Assembly: GCA_013368325.1 (NCBI GenBank) | Contig: JAACJK010000001.1 | Span: 2,728,001 to 2,792,000 of the forward strand | From: Ephemerocybe angulata | Lineage: Eukaryota > Basidiomycota > Agaricomycetes > Agaricales > Psathyrellaceae | Length of the DNA stretch: 64,000 nucleotides | Direction: 5' to 3' | Shown here: positions 22,501 to 34,259 of the stretch, in pieces | How the letters are laid out: every line of letters begins with the position of its first letter | Numbering within the stretch: position 1 is the stretch's first letter | Position numbers and translations under genes: made by a program | Notes under the pieces: generated by a model | Databases searched by the model: none | The model's input: only the letters and a program-made list of their open reading frames with translations | Told to the model about the DNA's origin: nothing

Positions 22501-25500
22501 TTGAGCAGGTCAGTAAAGGATGATGATCTAGGCCCAGCGAACGCAGAGAACCCTCCCGCAGAACCGCTAAAAGCGCCAAAACCCCCCGAGGTTGATTTCG
22601 CGGGTGTCGCTTTCTCGGTGGGCGAAGGAGGAGTTGGCGGGGGAAACCCCGACTTCCCAATGGTAGATGGTGTACCAAAGGAAGACGCGCCGAACGTAGG
22701 CGTGCCAGCAGGTTTCGCAACAGCAGCAGGAGGAGAAAGGTTTCCGAATGCAGAAACAGGCGCAGGCTTTTGTTCTGCTGCCTTGTGGAACGGAGAAGTA
22801 CTGGTGGGGGCGGCACCGAAAGCTCCAAACCCTGTTCCAGGACGGAACCCAGACGGCGATGTCTGCAGGTTGCCAAAGGCACCTGTGGTGACAGGTGGTT
22901 GTGAGCTCTTGAAAGCCGACACGGGGGCAGCACTGGTAGTGGGTCTCGCCGCCGCCGATTCTGGCGAAGATTCGGGTGATGATATGCCAGGTACGCCCGT
23001 GGCAGTCGTGGGCTTCGTGGGAGTCGTGGTCGCGCCCAAGGGCTGGCCGAAAGCTGATGTTGCAGGCTTTCCGAACGCACCGGTGCTACCGAAAGGAGAG
23101 GTGGTAGTGGAAGCCGACGCAGCAAATGGTGAAGGTGAAGTTGCTGAACCAAATGCTGACACGGGAGGTTTCGTGCTGGCACCTCCAAAGGCAGAGGTCG
23201 TCGATGCTCCACCGAATGGCGAGGTGGCAGTGGCAGCAGGCTTGGATTCCGATGCAGCATCCGCACCTGCGGTTTTCAGAGCGGAGGTGAAACTACTCGT
23301 TGTACCGGAGAACGCCCCAAACCCACCACCGCTCGATGCACCCGATCCGAATGCAGAGCCGCTGCCAAAGGGAGAGGCAGACGGTGTGGCAGTGGACGGC
23401 GCCGCGCTCGCAAACGAAGTGGGCTTGTTGGCGAAACTTCCGAAACCGCCTGTCGAAGCTGCCGTCGTCGGTGCAGCTGGTGTTGCGGAAGAGGCATTCT
23501 GGCCGAAGATAGGTTGACCAAAGGCGGGCTTTCCAAATGCAGAGGGTTGACCAAAGCTCGACTGACCGAAGCTTGACTTTCCAAACGCCGAAGTAGTGTT
23601 GGGTGCTGGTGCAGGAGCAGGCGCTGGCTGTGCCTGACCGAACGACGATGCAGGAGCTGCCTGTGCGGCCTTGGCAAAGGGACTATCTCCGCTGGAAGCG
23701 AATGCGCCAAAGCCAGTGCTAGGCTTGATAACACTGCTGGGTGCCGACCCAAACGCCGAACCAGATGAAGGTGTCGTGCTGGTTCCTGATGCGAAAGACC
23801 CAAAGATGCTGGGCTTAGCATCGCTGCTTTCTGAGTTGCTCGAACCCAAACCGAAGCCACCGAGGGATGGCGTGTCATCAGCCATGGATGCCTCTCTGGT
23901 CATATCAGTAGCTGGTGCCGTCGTAGTCGCGTTTCCAAAGGCAGAAGCTCCTGTCTGGGCAAATACCGACCCGGAGGATCCAGATGCATTGCCAAACGGA
24001 GACTGATTTCCACCGCCAAACGAACCGAAGCTAGATGTGGCTGGAGTTGCTGAAGCGCCGAAAGCTGACTGCTGAGTGTTTGTCTGGCCGAAAGGTGTCG
24101 GGGCTGCGGCTGCAAATGCTCCGAATCCCGAACCACCAGCAGGTTTTCCAAACGCTGAACCCCCTCCGAATGACGTCTGCCCAAAAGCACTTGCTGGTGC
24201 GGATGGCTGGCCGAAGGCCGAGATGGCAGGTTTTGGGGTTTGATCTTGTTCAGTGGACATCGAAGTATCGGATTGAATGGCGTCAGGAGCTTGGAGCTGA
24301 CTTTGTACGCCAACTGCTGTGACCATCGCTGCATAAGGTTTTGTATGTTCCAGATGCCACCCCTGAATGGTCCCGTCGTCCAGGTATGCGTAGATGATTG
24401 GTGTAGAGGTTGAAGCCTCCGTTAAATCCAGATCGAGAGACAACAACGTGGTATCATCGTCGTTGCTGTTCAGCGGCAGGGAAACCTGATTCTCTTGAGA
24501 CTGCTGGTACCAAGTCGTTTTATCATGGGCAAGGACCTCAAGGTCAGAGGCTGCTGAGCTGCCAAACACGAACAATTCTTTAGAATGATCACTGGACGAT
24601 GCATCTTCATCCCACTTGGGCAATTGGACGAGGTGAGGAGATTGGAAAGCGCGGTCGGGAAGGGTGAAAGGGTGCAGGTAAGAGTAGTAGGATCCCATAT
24701 TCGTCTTTTCAAGCATCACAATGTGAAGTCCAGGATTTGTTGGATCCTGGGGGGATGCGTAGTTGGTTAGGAATGAATGGCCCGGCCCTGTCCAGCGTAG
24801 CGAAACGAGATGGCCATCGAATGTCGGGGGGATGTGTTTGTTGACAGTGGACATTTTCGTCAACGCATACGTGAGGATATCTCCCGTTTGAAGGCCAACA
24901 GCAATGTGCTTTCCCTTTGGCGACCATCCGACTAAAACCCTGATGAGTTAGTGTATGGAGACGCCAAATACATTCCAGGGCGCACCTCCTACTGGCGTCG
25001 TACTTGCATCCGACGCAGTCCAACCGCCCTGGGGCTCCAGCTGTGTATTGAATATCTGGGCAAACCCATCTCCAACAATGGCAACGCGGTCGACCAAGTT
25101 CGCTTCTGTGCCTGGATTGGGTACTATTTGTCTGAGCGGTGTTGATTGAAGCTGTCGTGTGGTTGTCGGCTGGATGAAGTCTTGCCCTTCCGTGAAGAGG
25201 GTAGCCGTGTTGAAAACAAGAACGGTCCCTGTCTCTAGTCCTACGAAGAGTGCCGAGTCTTGGTTTGCAAGGGCCAGAATGTTCGGTTTGCCTTGTGTCA
25301 ACGGAATCGTGCGTTTGAAGCTCAAATCGTTGGTTCCCCCCGTCTTGGCAGCCTTTTGAGAAGACCTCAGATCCTCCAAAGGCGATGCCACCAGTTCTAC
25401 ACGAGACGTTACTCTGGTGCCAGGATAAATGTGAATATGGACTTACCATATGAACTGCCGTTGAAACGCGCTCCTGCAAACCATCCTTTGGTATTTGCTA

Positions 25501-25738
25501 CTGCTAGAAGGTGATAGTGTGTGTTCGGAGAAGGGTCGTAAGGTTTGGAGAAGGAGGATCGAGCTATCTTGTTGAGTAGCCGAAAGGTTGGGTACTACAC
25601 AATAGCGATGAGCAGCAGTTCCAGGCAGCCAAGTTGGAAAGAACTCACCGCGAAGCCGTCGGGAGATGGGTTTTGGGCTGTAGGATCTATTTTGGACGGA
25701 GACGGCGCAGGCCTCACAAGAGGCGTATTTACACTCAT
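19578..25738 (-). CDS. FG nucleoporin, Nup159/Nup214 type
   Basis: Very large multi-exon gene, about 1,900 residues. The N-terminus (start MSVNTPLVRPAPSPSK at 25738) forms a beta-propeller-like domain with VLVGWSPKGKHIAVGLQTGD and YLDDGTIQGWHLEHTKPY; this domain docks the mRNA-export helicase Dbp5 in the family. The central part has dozens of FG repeats of the SAFG and PFG types. An acidic tract of E/D runs lies near 22040-22200. The C-terminal part has a predicted coiled coil (KFGDDLTSIKEQTDKVKEDI, later MRDRITKLETNLQTSKKRL) that would anchor it with Nup82/Nsp1 on the cytoplasmic face of the pore. A 54-nt intron near 20900-20955 is in frame and lacks stops, so splice retention would add 18 residues. 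Assignment rests on architecture. Confidence 0.85.
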
Positions 25739-25919
25739 CGTTGAGCCAGAGTCGTGGCCCTTGGACGCGTCGAATGTCTTGGATTGGATAGTTTGGGACT
25801 GAGCTTGTGCCCCGTTACTCGAAATGACGGTGCCGGCCGGTGGCGGTGCGTCACGTCACGTGCATCGCTCCCTTTAAATTCATCCCATTTTGGGGAAATG
25901 CCCCCTATCTTCTCCTACC
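25739..25919. promoter_or_regulatory. Shared divergent promoter with CACGTG element
   Basis: Only 181 bp separate the starts of the nucleoporin (-) and SH3 gene (+). It contains TCACGTCACGTG (25851-25862), an overlapping CRE-like site and an E-box CACGTG (25857-25862), plausible sites for bZIP and bHLH factors. Function is inferred from position and motif. Confidence 0.5.
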
Positions 25920-26993
25920 ATGAACGCCGCCGCACTGGAATTTATCGTCGACCAAACGAAACGGAACGTAGAATTCCTCGTTTCTCAAGGCGTACTACCC
26001 AAAATAGACGGAGACCATTTTATCCAGAAGTTGGACCTGTCGAGGCAGGTATCCCGGCCATCTCAGCAGCTTCTTGAATCAAAGCAGAACTCTGTGGAGG
26101 CTCCGGCTCCGTCGAGCAAGGAGGAAGCGCTCCCCGATCCGCCTGTCTACTCTGAGAAGACAGCCGTAACCACAGAGTCAAATTTTACCGTCAAGGCGAA
26201 AGTTGGAAGACCATTCTCAGCTAAAGCACTGTGGGCCTATAATGAAAACAACGAGGTATGTATCCACCCCAATCTCAATGTGCACTGTGGCATCGCGCTA
26301 ACCGGTCGCTTGCTCGAGAAGAGCGACGACTTGTCCTTTCGCGCAGGAGATACAATCGAGGTCATCGAGGAAACCAGTACAGAGTGGTGGACTGGAAGGT
26401 GCCGCGGAAGGGAGGGTTTATTTCCCTCGAATTATGTTGAAAGGTTGACCCGCACACCAAGTCCGCTCCCTCCTCCGGCCCCAAGAAACAACTCCATCCG
26501 ATCCTCGTACCACGACTACAGCTACGACCAGCGGGGCCCTTCACCGTCGTTCCCCACCCCAGACCAGTCTTCACCGTATTCCGCAGCCCCTTCATTTCAC
26601 CAGACCCCGTATCCGCCGATGGCTCAAGGCTATCCCGGACCATATTACACTCCACCACAGCACCAAGCTTATGGTTATGGAGGACCGCCCCCCAGCACAC
26701 CTATTCCAGGACCTTCAACATCGCAGCCTCAACAGCCTGAGCAACCTTCAAAGAAACATAAGCTTGGTGGGAAATTAGGCTCAACGGTAGGTCCACTGCG
26801 CGCTATCCCGTTCCTCGTGGCCTGATAAACTTACATCGATATGCAGCTCGTCCACTCTGCAGCCGGAGGTGTTGGATTTGGGGCAGGTCAGTGTTAGATC
26901 TCCACGCTTCTCTCACCTGTACTGGTCTAACCCGCTCCCCATGTGGTCATAGGAAGCGCCATTGGCAGTGGCATCATTCACTCCATCTTCTAA
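25920..26993 (+). CDS. SH3-domain protein
   Basis: Four exons give exactly 293 residues with introns at 26256-26321, 26787-26846 and 26887-26952. An N-terminal helical region (MNAAALEFIVDQTKRNVEFL) precedes one SH3 domain: AKALWAYNENNE joined to SDDLSFRAGDTIEVIEE, then EWWTGRCRGREGLFPSNYVERL with the canonical ALYDY, WW and SNYV positions. A Pro/Tyr-rich middle follows, and a Gly-rich hydrophobic tail ends GAGSAIGSGIIHSIF. This layout is like yeast Lsb1/Pin3-type actin-patch regulators, which bind Las17, but the tail is different; the role is inference. Intron 1 is in frame without stops and cuts the SH3 RT loop. Confidence 0.82.
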
Positions 26994-27213
26994 GGACCAT
27001 GGTCCACCCTGCAAGTAAACATCTTGATTCTTGTGATCGCTCGAATTCATCTCTCACCCGACCAGGCGATTTTATTACGTGAAACCTGGGTAGGAAACCT
27101 CCCCAGACTCGGTCGTCTCGGTAGTATATACACCTACATATGATATAGTATTAATTGAACATAATTTTGAATCTAAGAAAATGCGAACTAACAAAGTTGA
27201 AGACAACATAGTC

Positions 27214-29039
27214 CTAGATCGTCTCAAACCACCCCGCCTGGGTCATCTCATCGGCCAAACCAACCCAATCCTTCCTTCGTGCTTTTCGACCAGCCAGCTC
27301 CGTCGCAAACCTAGAAATGAGGTTAACTAAAAACCGAATGGCTGAGTGATATAGGAACGCACTTCAGGCACTCATCCAACCGCCATCTGCCTCTCTCGCT
27401 CTCACTAGACATGCCCGATGGATCTTCTCCATTCCATGCTGGGGTATACGGCAACCCCGGGCACAACCTCCTGCTCAACGCGTATATCATCCCCGCAATG
27501 AACGCGTCCTGCGCTCCCACCTCGTCCACGATCACATCCTCCACCTCCTGTGCAGGAACCTCCGTACCCTGCGACTCGTTATCATTGTCATGGTCGTGGT
27601 CATGTTCGTGCTGGTCATAATCCGTCGTCGTATACTGCCCACTCGAGTTATTGGCGTTGTGCGTACCCCGGGAGAAGGATGACGACGCGTTGAACGAATG
27701 CCCATGTCCGCTATCCGACATGAAATAGTCCCGGCCCGCTGTGAACGCGCTGGACGAGGGCGTCCTGCTCCGCCCGCCAGCCCAGAAGTCGCTCCCACTT
27801 CTGACGGAACGGATCGTCCTGTCGCCTTGCAGCTGGCTGCCTGCTCTGTTATGATCAGCCAGTGCTGCGGAGTCGTACTCAGAGGGTGGCGGTTTCTCTT
27901 CGACCCAGCCGGAGCTTTGGAAGTACTCCTTCGTTGGGAGCGAGAGCACGGCGGAGCCTTCCTTTCCCCAGTGCGCGACGAGTAAGGCGTGCTGAGGCAC
28001 TATCGAGGTCAGCGAGAGCAGGAAGGCGCGTGGTGTGGATGCATAGTGAGGGGAATGCACTTGTGCGTAATGTTTGTTCAGGAATATGACGTCTGCGTGG
28101 GGGATGAGCTGCCGGGGAGGTTTAGTTGGTAAAAGACGAGTTATCGAGGGAATTGACGTACCGCTTCGACACCCTGTCTGCCTTTCTTTCCAACATCCAG
28201 ACTGAACACGCAATGGCTCCTCCACTTCCGTTCTCGTGCCAGCCCATCCAGACCTGTGATATTGCTCAGCGTCGTCTTCACCGACCTCCCTTCGAAGTGT
28301 AGCCAGTCGAACGGGGCTGGACTGTTGGGATTTGCAAGGAAAGGAGCAGGCCGTGGTCCAGAGTGTGAAGGTCTCGGGGTTAGTGAACCGGCAACTAGGT
28401 TCGGTGAGGATCCCATGGCATTCGCTGAGTTCGGGGGTATTGGCAGTTGGGGATAGTTTTCCGGGGCAAGGAGGGGTCCCAGTATCGAGATAAAATCTTC
28501 GTGCGTAACGTCAGGGAGAGGATTGTGGTTTATTACTGACCGACCAGTTCCGTCCACTATATCAAGCAAAATAAGATGCATAAGCCACCCGTAGCAGAGA
28601 GAGTTTAGGACAATACTCACCTGAGTGTAAAACCCATGCACTAGGTATGCCAGCATCTTTCCAGATCTTGCAGTACCGCGTAGACACCCCTTCGTTTTCC
28701 AGATCTTGAATGATAGCCCTACCCTCGTCATTCCCTCCTAGCGGAGCAACGAGGACCGGGTCTACGTTGGCGAACTGCGCCAACAGAGATAGAATCTGTG
28801 CTCGAATGTTACTCTTGATCTCCAGATATGCCTGAACGAGTCTTGCATACGATGTTGGCCGATCCACCTCGACTCTTCTCCACAGAGTGTGCCCGGACGA
28901 CGCTGGACGGTCCAGGATGGCTCGGTATCGTAAGTGTGTGCGTCAGGAACAGCGTCCCCGACGCCAGGACGCGCAGAGGCCGTAGCGCAGGATTCGCGGG
29001 GGCCTGGACCTCATTGCCTTCGCGTCGTAGCTTGGCCAT
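27214..29039 (-). CDS. PfkB-family sugar kinase (ketohexokinase-like)
   Basis: Ribokinase/PfkB fold kinase that would phosphorylate a sugar with ATP; the RGGSAN sugar-site motif near residue 60 and the C-terminal DEVGAQDAFIAGMIYAL, holding the catalytic Asp, place it near ketohexokinases. The start MAKLRREGNEVQ is followed by a splice joining SANI to ILSLLAQFANVDPVLVAPLG. The GAGD anion-hole motif reads GAQD, keeping the Asp but changing the second Gly. Two polar inserts (Ser/Pro-rich near 28400; His/Asp-rich near 27600) lengthen it beyond the usual 300 residues. The last exon after a 27361-27310 intron ends QAGWFETI. Substrate unknown. Confidence 0.8.
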
Positions 29040-29282
29040 GTCCGGTGAACGGGTATATTGGACGTGGTGGAACGAGAAGAAGGAGAAGAGTGAAAATTAA
29101 GCGATTTGGTGCATGTCAAGCCGTGTCATTTGACCAGGGACTCCGCCACCAATCCGCCACTCACCAGACACGGACCTGCTATTTCGGGACAACCTTGCGC
29201 TGGGGTATGGCGCCTCGATATGCGATGGCTGGTATTATGGTACTTTTCTATGGATATAAATACAGATATCGGGGTGCGTCGA

Positions 29283-30635
29283 TTATTGCATCTCGATATC
29301 ACCGTCCTCGTCTTCGCTATCAACCTCCTCCCAATCCTCGCCCTCCTCGCCCTCCTCCACTGGTGATGGCTTAATGCCCTGGGCCTCCAACCCGCTAATG
29401 AGTTCCTGGACATGCTCCAGTATTGGTTTATCAGGGTGGTCCTGATTTCGGTGCAGCTATAGGCAGCTCAGGTTAGGTTATGAGCTTCTCAGATGATCAT
29501 AGTAATGCTTACCACTTGGCATGTTTCGAGACAGTCCCGCGAATCCTTCGCGAGCTCCTGCCATGTAAGCTCATCAATATTTCCTCCAGCTTCCTTCGCC
29601 TGTTCAGACATCAGGTAGAAACACCAGCCCTCGAGGTACCAGGCTTCCACATCCTGATCGTCTGTGGACATGATGCCGTGAAGGACGAGAAGTGCAGGAG
29701 TGTATAGGGCGAGCTCGATAAATAGTTTAACGAGTATTAGTCTTGAAGGGATGGGAGGAAGTTTAGGGTCATCTAAGAGGACGATAAGCTACACCCCAAG
29801 GAAGGAAAACGGAAGAAGAGTTTATTTACCTGTGTCGAGGTCCTTCCAGACGGACCAAGCTTGCTCCAAGCATTGCTTCGCCTCTTCCGGTCTCTGTTGA
29901 GACATGCGAACGGAGGCAAGCGCCTGTAAAGCCTCGGCGTTGTTGGGATCAGTTTGGAGAGCAAGGTTCAAGAGATCTTCACAAGTCTTCTCCGCCTCGG
30001 GCTCAAAGCTTCATTGGGGGTTAGATGGTGTAGTGGATATGCTACAAGATACGCAATACGCACCATAGATCATAAGAAGGGTCCATCCAGATCTCAACCT
30101 GACCGACGAGAGCTCTTACGACGTTATTCTTCATCTCAAGCTCATCGTCGTTGGTATTGCCATCCATTGCCCGATCCTTTCCCTTCAGTTGGGCAGTGAG
30201 AATGTTAACCGCGCATTGGTAGTGCTCCAGAGCCACTCGAGGATCCTCTTCGCTGAGCTGGGCAAGGTACAAATGGGCCGATGGGGGAGGGACAGAGGGA
30301 GCCCCTGGCGAGGGTGGCAATAGGGATTGGAAGACCTTATCGTCTCCAAAAATGAATACACGCTATGCGGGCGTCATGGTAAAGCTCACCTTCTTTGCCT
30401 CCTCAACATCTCCAGTTTCCAAGAGACATACGCCGAGTGTCTCCTTCGCCTCAACATTTGATGGGTCCTTCTCCAGGATGCGCCGGACGAACCTCGAAGC
30501 CAGTTCGTAATCGCATTGGACAATAAGTTCCTGGGCCTTTTCTAAGAGTGCAGCGGGTGTCGGTTCCTCCTTAGGAGTCGATTTCTCGAGCTGGACCTTG
30601 GAAAGGACCTTTTTCTTTGGTTTTGTGCGGCCCAT
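29283..30635 (-). CDS. TPR protein, Acl4-like ribosomal protein L4 chaperone
   Basis: A basic N-terminus (MGRTKPKKKVLSK) leads into tetratricopeptide repeats: ALLEKAQELIVQCDYELASR, ILEKDPSNVEAKETLGVCLL, LALQTDPNNAEALQALASVR, QDVEAWYLEGWCFYLM. The C-terminus is acidic (VEEGEEGEDWEEVDSEDEDG). This combination, length near 370 residues, and order fit yeast Acl4, which escorts Rpl4 to the nucleus and pre-60S particle. A basic head and acidic tail are expected for that role. It shares a 209-bp divergent promoter with the gene at 30845. TPR identity is sure; the Acl4 assignment is likely. Confidence 0.78.
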
Positions 30636-30844
30636 GGTCGTGGAGGAGATGATAGAAAATATGGCATCACGTAAGCAGGGTACTTTCAGTAGAGACGGGC
30701 CGGGGCGGATCGACAGCGCATCTTCCCTTTCAACCACCACGCGGGCCCTCGACGAGCACGACGAGCGAGCCCTTAAGATTCTTTTATGCCCCACATATAG
30801 ACCGTTTGACTTACCCTTGAGCATCTCTGCGTGTTCGACGCGCC

Positions 30845-32231
30845 ATGGCACCCCAATCGGCACAGACTCTGCCTGTAGGGGACAAGGGTCTCGACGAGTA
30901 CGTCGCCAGGGACCCCGATGTAGATGCCCTGTTTCTGGAGCGGTTGGAGACCTTCATGGACAAGTGTATTGGAGATATTAGGGCGTTTTCAGAACGAGAG
31001 CTGCGTCCTTTTGAAGAGGTCTCGTCTGCCTCCTCATTGGTGACACCGGCATTCTAATTCCTCTCTGTTCAATTCAGACGCGACGATGTGTCGCAGAATG
31101 GCACGCTAAACATCTCTTTCAGTCTTCTCTTTCTAGTGCGACAGATCAAACAAGGGCTAATAGACACGACTATGGTGAGTGCTGGCTACTATTGCGAGGC
31201 GTATAAGCTCACACATTCATCAGTGCGTTCAGTGCTTATGAATACCTCTCGGGTACTTGAATCTCTTGCCGAAACTGCAGGCGTCCAATCCTTCCTCCTA
31301 TCCGTAGACCTGAGAGATGAACAAGACAGTGGGTTTCTAGGTGGATCTGTCCATGGCCGGGAATTTTGGAGGACTCTACGAGGCGGAGGCGATTACGGAG
31401 CGAAAGCATTCAAGCAATATTGTCGGAAGAACGATCCAGGGGTCCATGATTCTGGGAGTGACTCCTTGTCGGAAACGAAGGCAACCTCAGCAGCACATCT
31501 ACCGGCAGCTAGTTCGAGTAACAGCGCCAAGAATATTAAGACAGCACTATACGAAACCGTGCGTCGGGCACTCAAGTTGGTATTTCGTCTTCCTCTCAAC
31601 GTGTAAACTTATCCGAGATCCCCCAGGTCCGCAAGCGGCGTTCGTAACGCGGAGATGAAATGGACGAATCCCGAGCGGCTCGACGTATATGGCGTACGTT
31701 TGGTAGGATGGCCTCCCGAAATTCCTTCACACAACCCATCCACACTCCGCGTCAATCAGAATCGACAACTGCTCGAGGCATTCAAGACGGGAGTTGCGAG
31801 GTTCGAGCGCCTGCCGACAGCTATTCCGCCAGCGTCAATTCCAGAGACTGAGGGGGAGAACAACGGTGACGAGTCCGACGATTTTTCCTGGGCCTATGAT
31901 CCGGATGTTTCACCAACAGTAAGGGAGCTTGTGCCTTCAACCTCATACACGTATTAACTGTGTGTAGATATCTCCCAAGCCTCCTCCAGTCATTGCGCCC
32001 AACAAGGCCGAATCTAGATCAAGCTCACCAAGGCAGGCACCAGTAAGCTTAGCGTCGACGCGTGGCAATTCACCCCTGTCACAAACAGGCTCGTCATTCG
32101 AGACCTGGGACATCTACAGCTCAACCTTCAATCCACAAGTTGAAGCTGACGAACAAGATGGTGGTCTTGTGCGGCCCAGAAAGCGGCCGAGGAGCGAAGA
32201 ACCGCATGGGTTGGACAGCGATCTTCAGTGA
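30845..32231 (+). CDS. Unrecognised protein with nuclear localisation-like tail
   Basis: Five exons can be joined: MAPQSAQTLPVGDKGLDEYV, then TRRCVAEWHAKHLFQSSLSS, HDYVRSVLMNTSRVLESLAE, FGGS-type text around GREFWRTLRGGGDYGAKAFK, EMKWTNPERLDVYGVRLVGW, and a Ser/Pro-rich tail with VRPRKRPRSEEPHG, a good nuclear localisation signal. The donor of intron 3 is GTTGGT. I know no domain that fits. The conserved-looking core with WP, W and charged residues, several consistent introns and a divergent promoter argue that it is a real gene. Possible nuclear role is inferred only from the basic cluster. Confidence 0.7.
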
Positions 32232-32533
32232 TCCATGACGATGCGCCCCGAGCTTCTCCTATTTTGAAGCTTGTAATCAATAGGCTCTCTACATTTTGTC
32301 ATACTCGTCGCAATATCCGTGAAACCTGTAGATACAATGCTAGGATGATTCAAAGTGAATTCTAGACGCGACGGCGAGATGATACAGACCTTTCCGTCCG
32401 GAGCCTGGAAATGAAGCCATGTGGGGCAAGTCTAAGGGACCTTTATTTACACAAGCATCTTCACGAGTGGCGGCACGTTTCTTTCCCTTACATTCACGAT
32501 CTACCACGATTCCCCTTGCGTTTTTGTTCTGTA
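32232..32533. other. Intergenic, 3' flank and Svf1 leader
   Basis: About 300 bases. The end is pyrimidine-rich, as expected of a fungal 5' leader. Nothing else is seen. Confidence 0.5.
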
Positions 32534-34001
32534 ATGTTTTCCTCGTTTTTTAGGTGCGTTGCAACTCTGCAGTATGGATCTTGCAAACCTATCCTGACTT
32601 CCTTTCTCTGTCCTCCAGCGCCGCTCCACCAGTCGACCCTACCGCTCCTAACTTTCACTCTGTTACGACCAATGTTTCCGACTCCGACCTCTTTGGACCG
32701 CTAGAACCTAAAGACATGGAATGGGCCTGCGCTGGAGGCTTCGTGACCGAGACGCAGACGTTCTACATCATTGCTGACGATGGGCGCAACATCATGTACC
32801 AGCTGATCCATTCCTCCGTTGGGTAAGTGGGTAGTCGTGTGTCCTCGAACATATCTGATTTAACGCTGGTCAAAGGCTCTGGTACCCAACCCTGCAGTTC
32901 AACTGCAAGATTTACGACCCCAAGACTGGCGAATCCATCTGGAAATCCATTAATGTCGCCAACTTCGTCACCCCTCCTCCTGGTCTCGACAAGAGATCGG
33001 CCAAATCTGATCAGTGCTCCATCACCTACCAATCTAAACCCGGATCCGACCACCCCGAGAGCTACCTCTTGAGCGCCAACCTTGGCGTTGATTTGCAGGT
33101 CTCCCTCGAGGTCTCACGTCCTGCGACCGCGCCTGGCTGGAAACTCGGAAAGGGGCCGAAAGGAGGGTTCTCGTACTTCGGGCCCGACCTTGAGAAGCCT
33201 GAAGGATACGTCGTGCATCGCTTCTGGCCTCTCACCGAAGTGGAAGGTCATCTCATTATCAACGGGAAGGCCGAGAGTTTGACGGGCTCGGGTATGTTTG
33301 TGCATGCCATCCAGGGCATGAGGCCCAACCTCGTTGCCTCTTCATGGGACTTTCACCACTTCCAGAGCAAGGAGCTCGGTGGTGTGTCAGCGATCCAGAT
33401 GGAGTTTGTCACCTGTGACACCCATGGAAGGCACGGCGCTGGTTCGGGCCCTGTGACGGTGAATGTGGGGTCGCTGGTGATCAACAAGAAGTTGGTGACT
33501 GTAACTGGACGTACGACCTGGCCTGGGGAGAAGGACGAGTCGACTATCGTTTCAAAGTCTACCCATCTTAACAACATCCTCGATCCCCATACTGGTTACC
33601 AGAAGCCTTCCGAACTGGATGTCGAATGGTCGGGACCGTCCCTCGTCGCCGATGCGCCTGGCACCGTCTCCGGGAAGGTCTTCATGGATGTTGGAGATGT
33701 CGACCAGCCGAAGGGTCTCATAGAACGAGTCGATATCCTTGCTGAGATTCCTTACGTGCTGAAGGCAGCAGTGAGCTATGTGGCTGGCACGAAGCCCTTC
33801 ATGTACCAGGTACTTTCTTCTCCTTCACTTCAACTTCGTCCTCTGACCATATCCTTTTCACAGTGGATCAACCCTACCAAGATCCACCTCACTGGCCCCG
33901 AGGCTATTGCGCCCGGCCTTTCCGAGGGTGTCGACGTAGAAGGACGCATGTACACTGAGTCCACTTTCATCTCTCTTATTCCAGAGAAAGTGGCCGCATA
34001 A
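32534..34001 (+). CDS. SVF1: Svf1-like survival factor
   Basis: Four exons (32534-32553, 32619-32822, 32876-33809, 33864-34001) give exactly 431 residues. Svf1 is a lipocalin-like fungal protein that guards against oxidative stress and has been linked to ceramide transport between ER and Golgi. Clear family text: MFSSFFS start, MEWACAGGFVTETQTFYIIA, VVHRFWPLTEVEGHLIINGK, ESLTGSGMFVHAIQGMRPNL, AARWNFQ-like SSWDFHHFQSKELGGVSAIQ, and the end STFISLIPEK. The first coding exon is only 20 nt. Length is close to yeast Svf1 (about 480). Confidence 0.92.
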
Positions 34002-34259
34002 TTACCTTGTCTCTTGACGAATTTGTGGAATATTGGATTTAATACGATTAGCGCATGTCTGTAGCTGTACAACTACTAATGAACCTTGACTCGAGTCATC
34101 TTCTGCGATTCGTTACCGAAAATCCTTTATCGCCCTGCCACCAGCCAGCCGCACGTGCCGAAATCCGGTGCCGGCAGTGGGAAAGCTACGTTCCTTCGGT
34201 CCAAACTGTATGCGTTTCTTTTCCCTATAATCTCTCGACTGATATGCCGGGCGTCGACA

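Noticed and set aside
21475..23517. 680-codon open frame on the plus strand
   Set aside because: It lies antisense to the FG-repeat region of the nucleoporin; the repeat codon pattern keeps the opposite strand open. Composition is low-complexity Gly/Pro/Ala/Ser and there is no domain.
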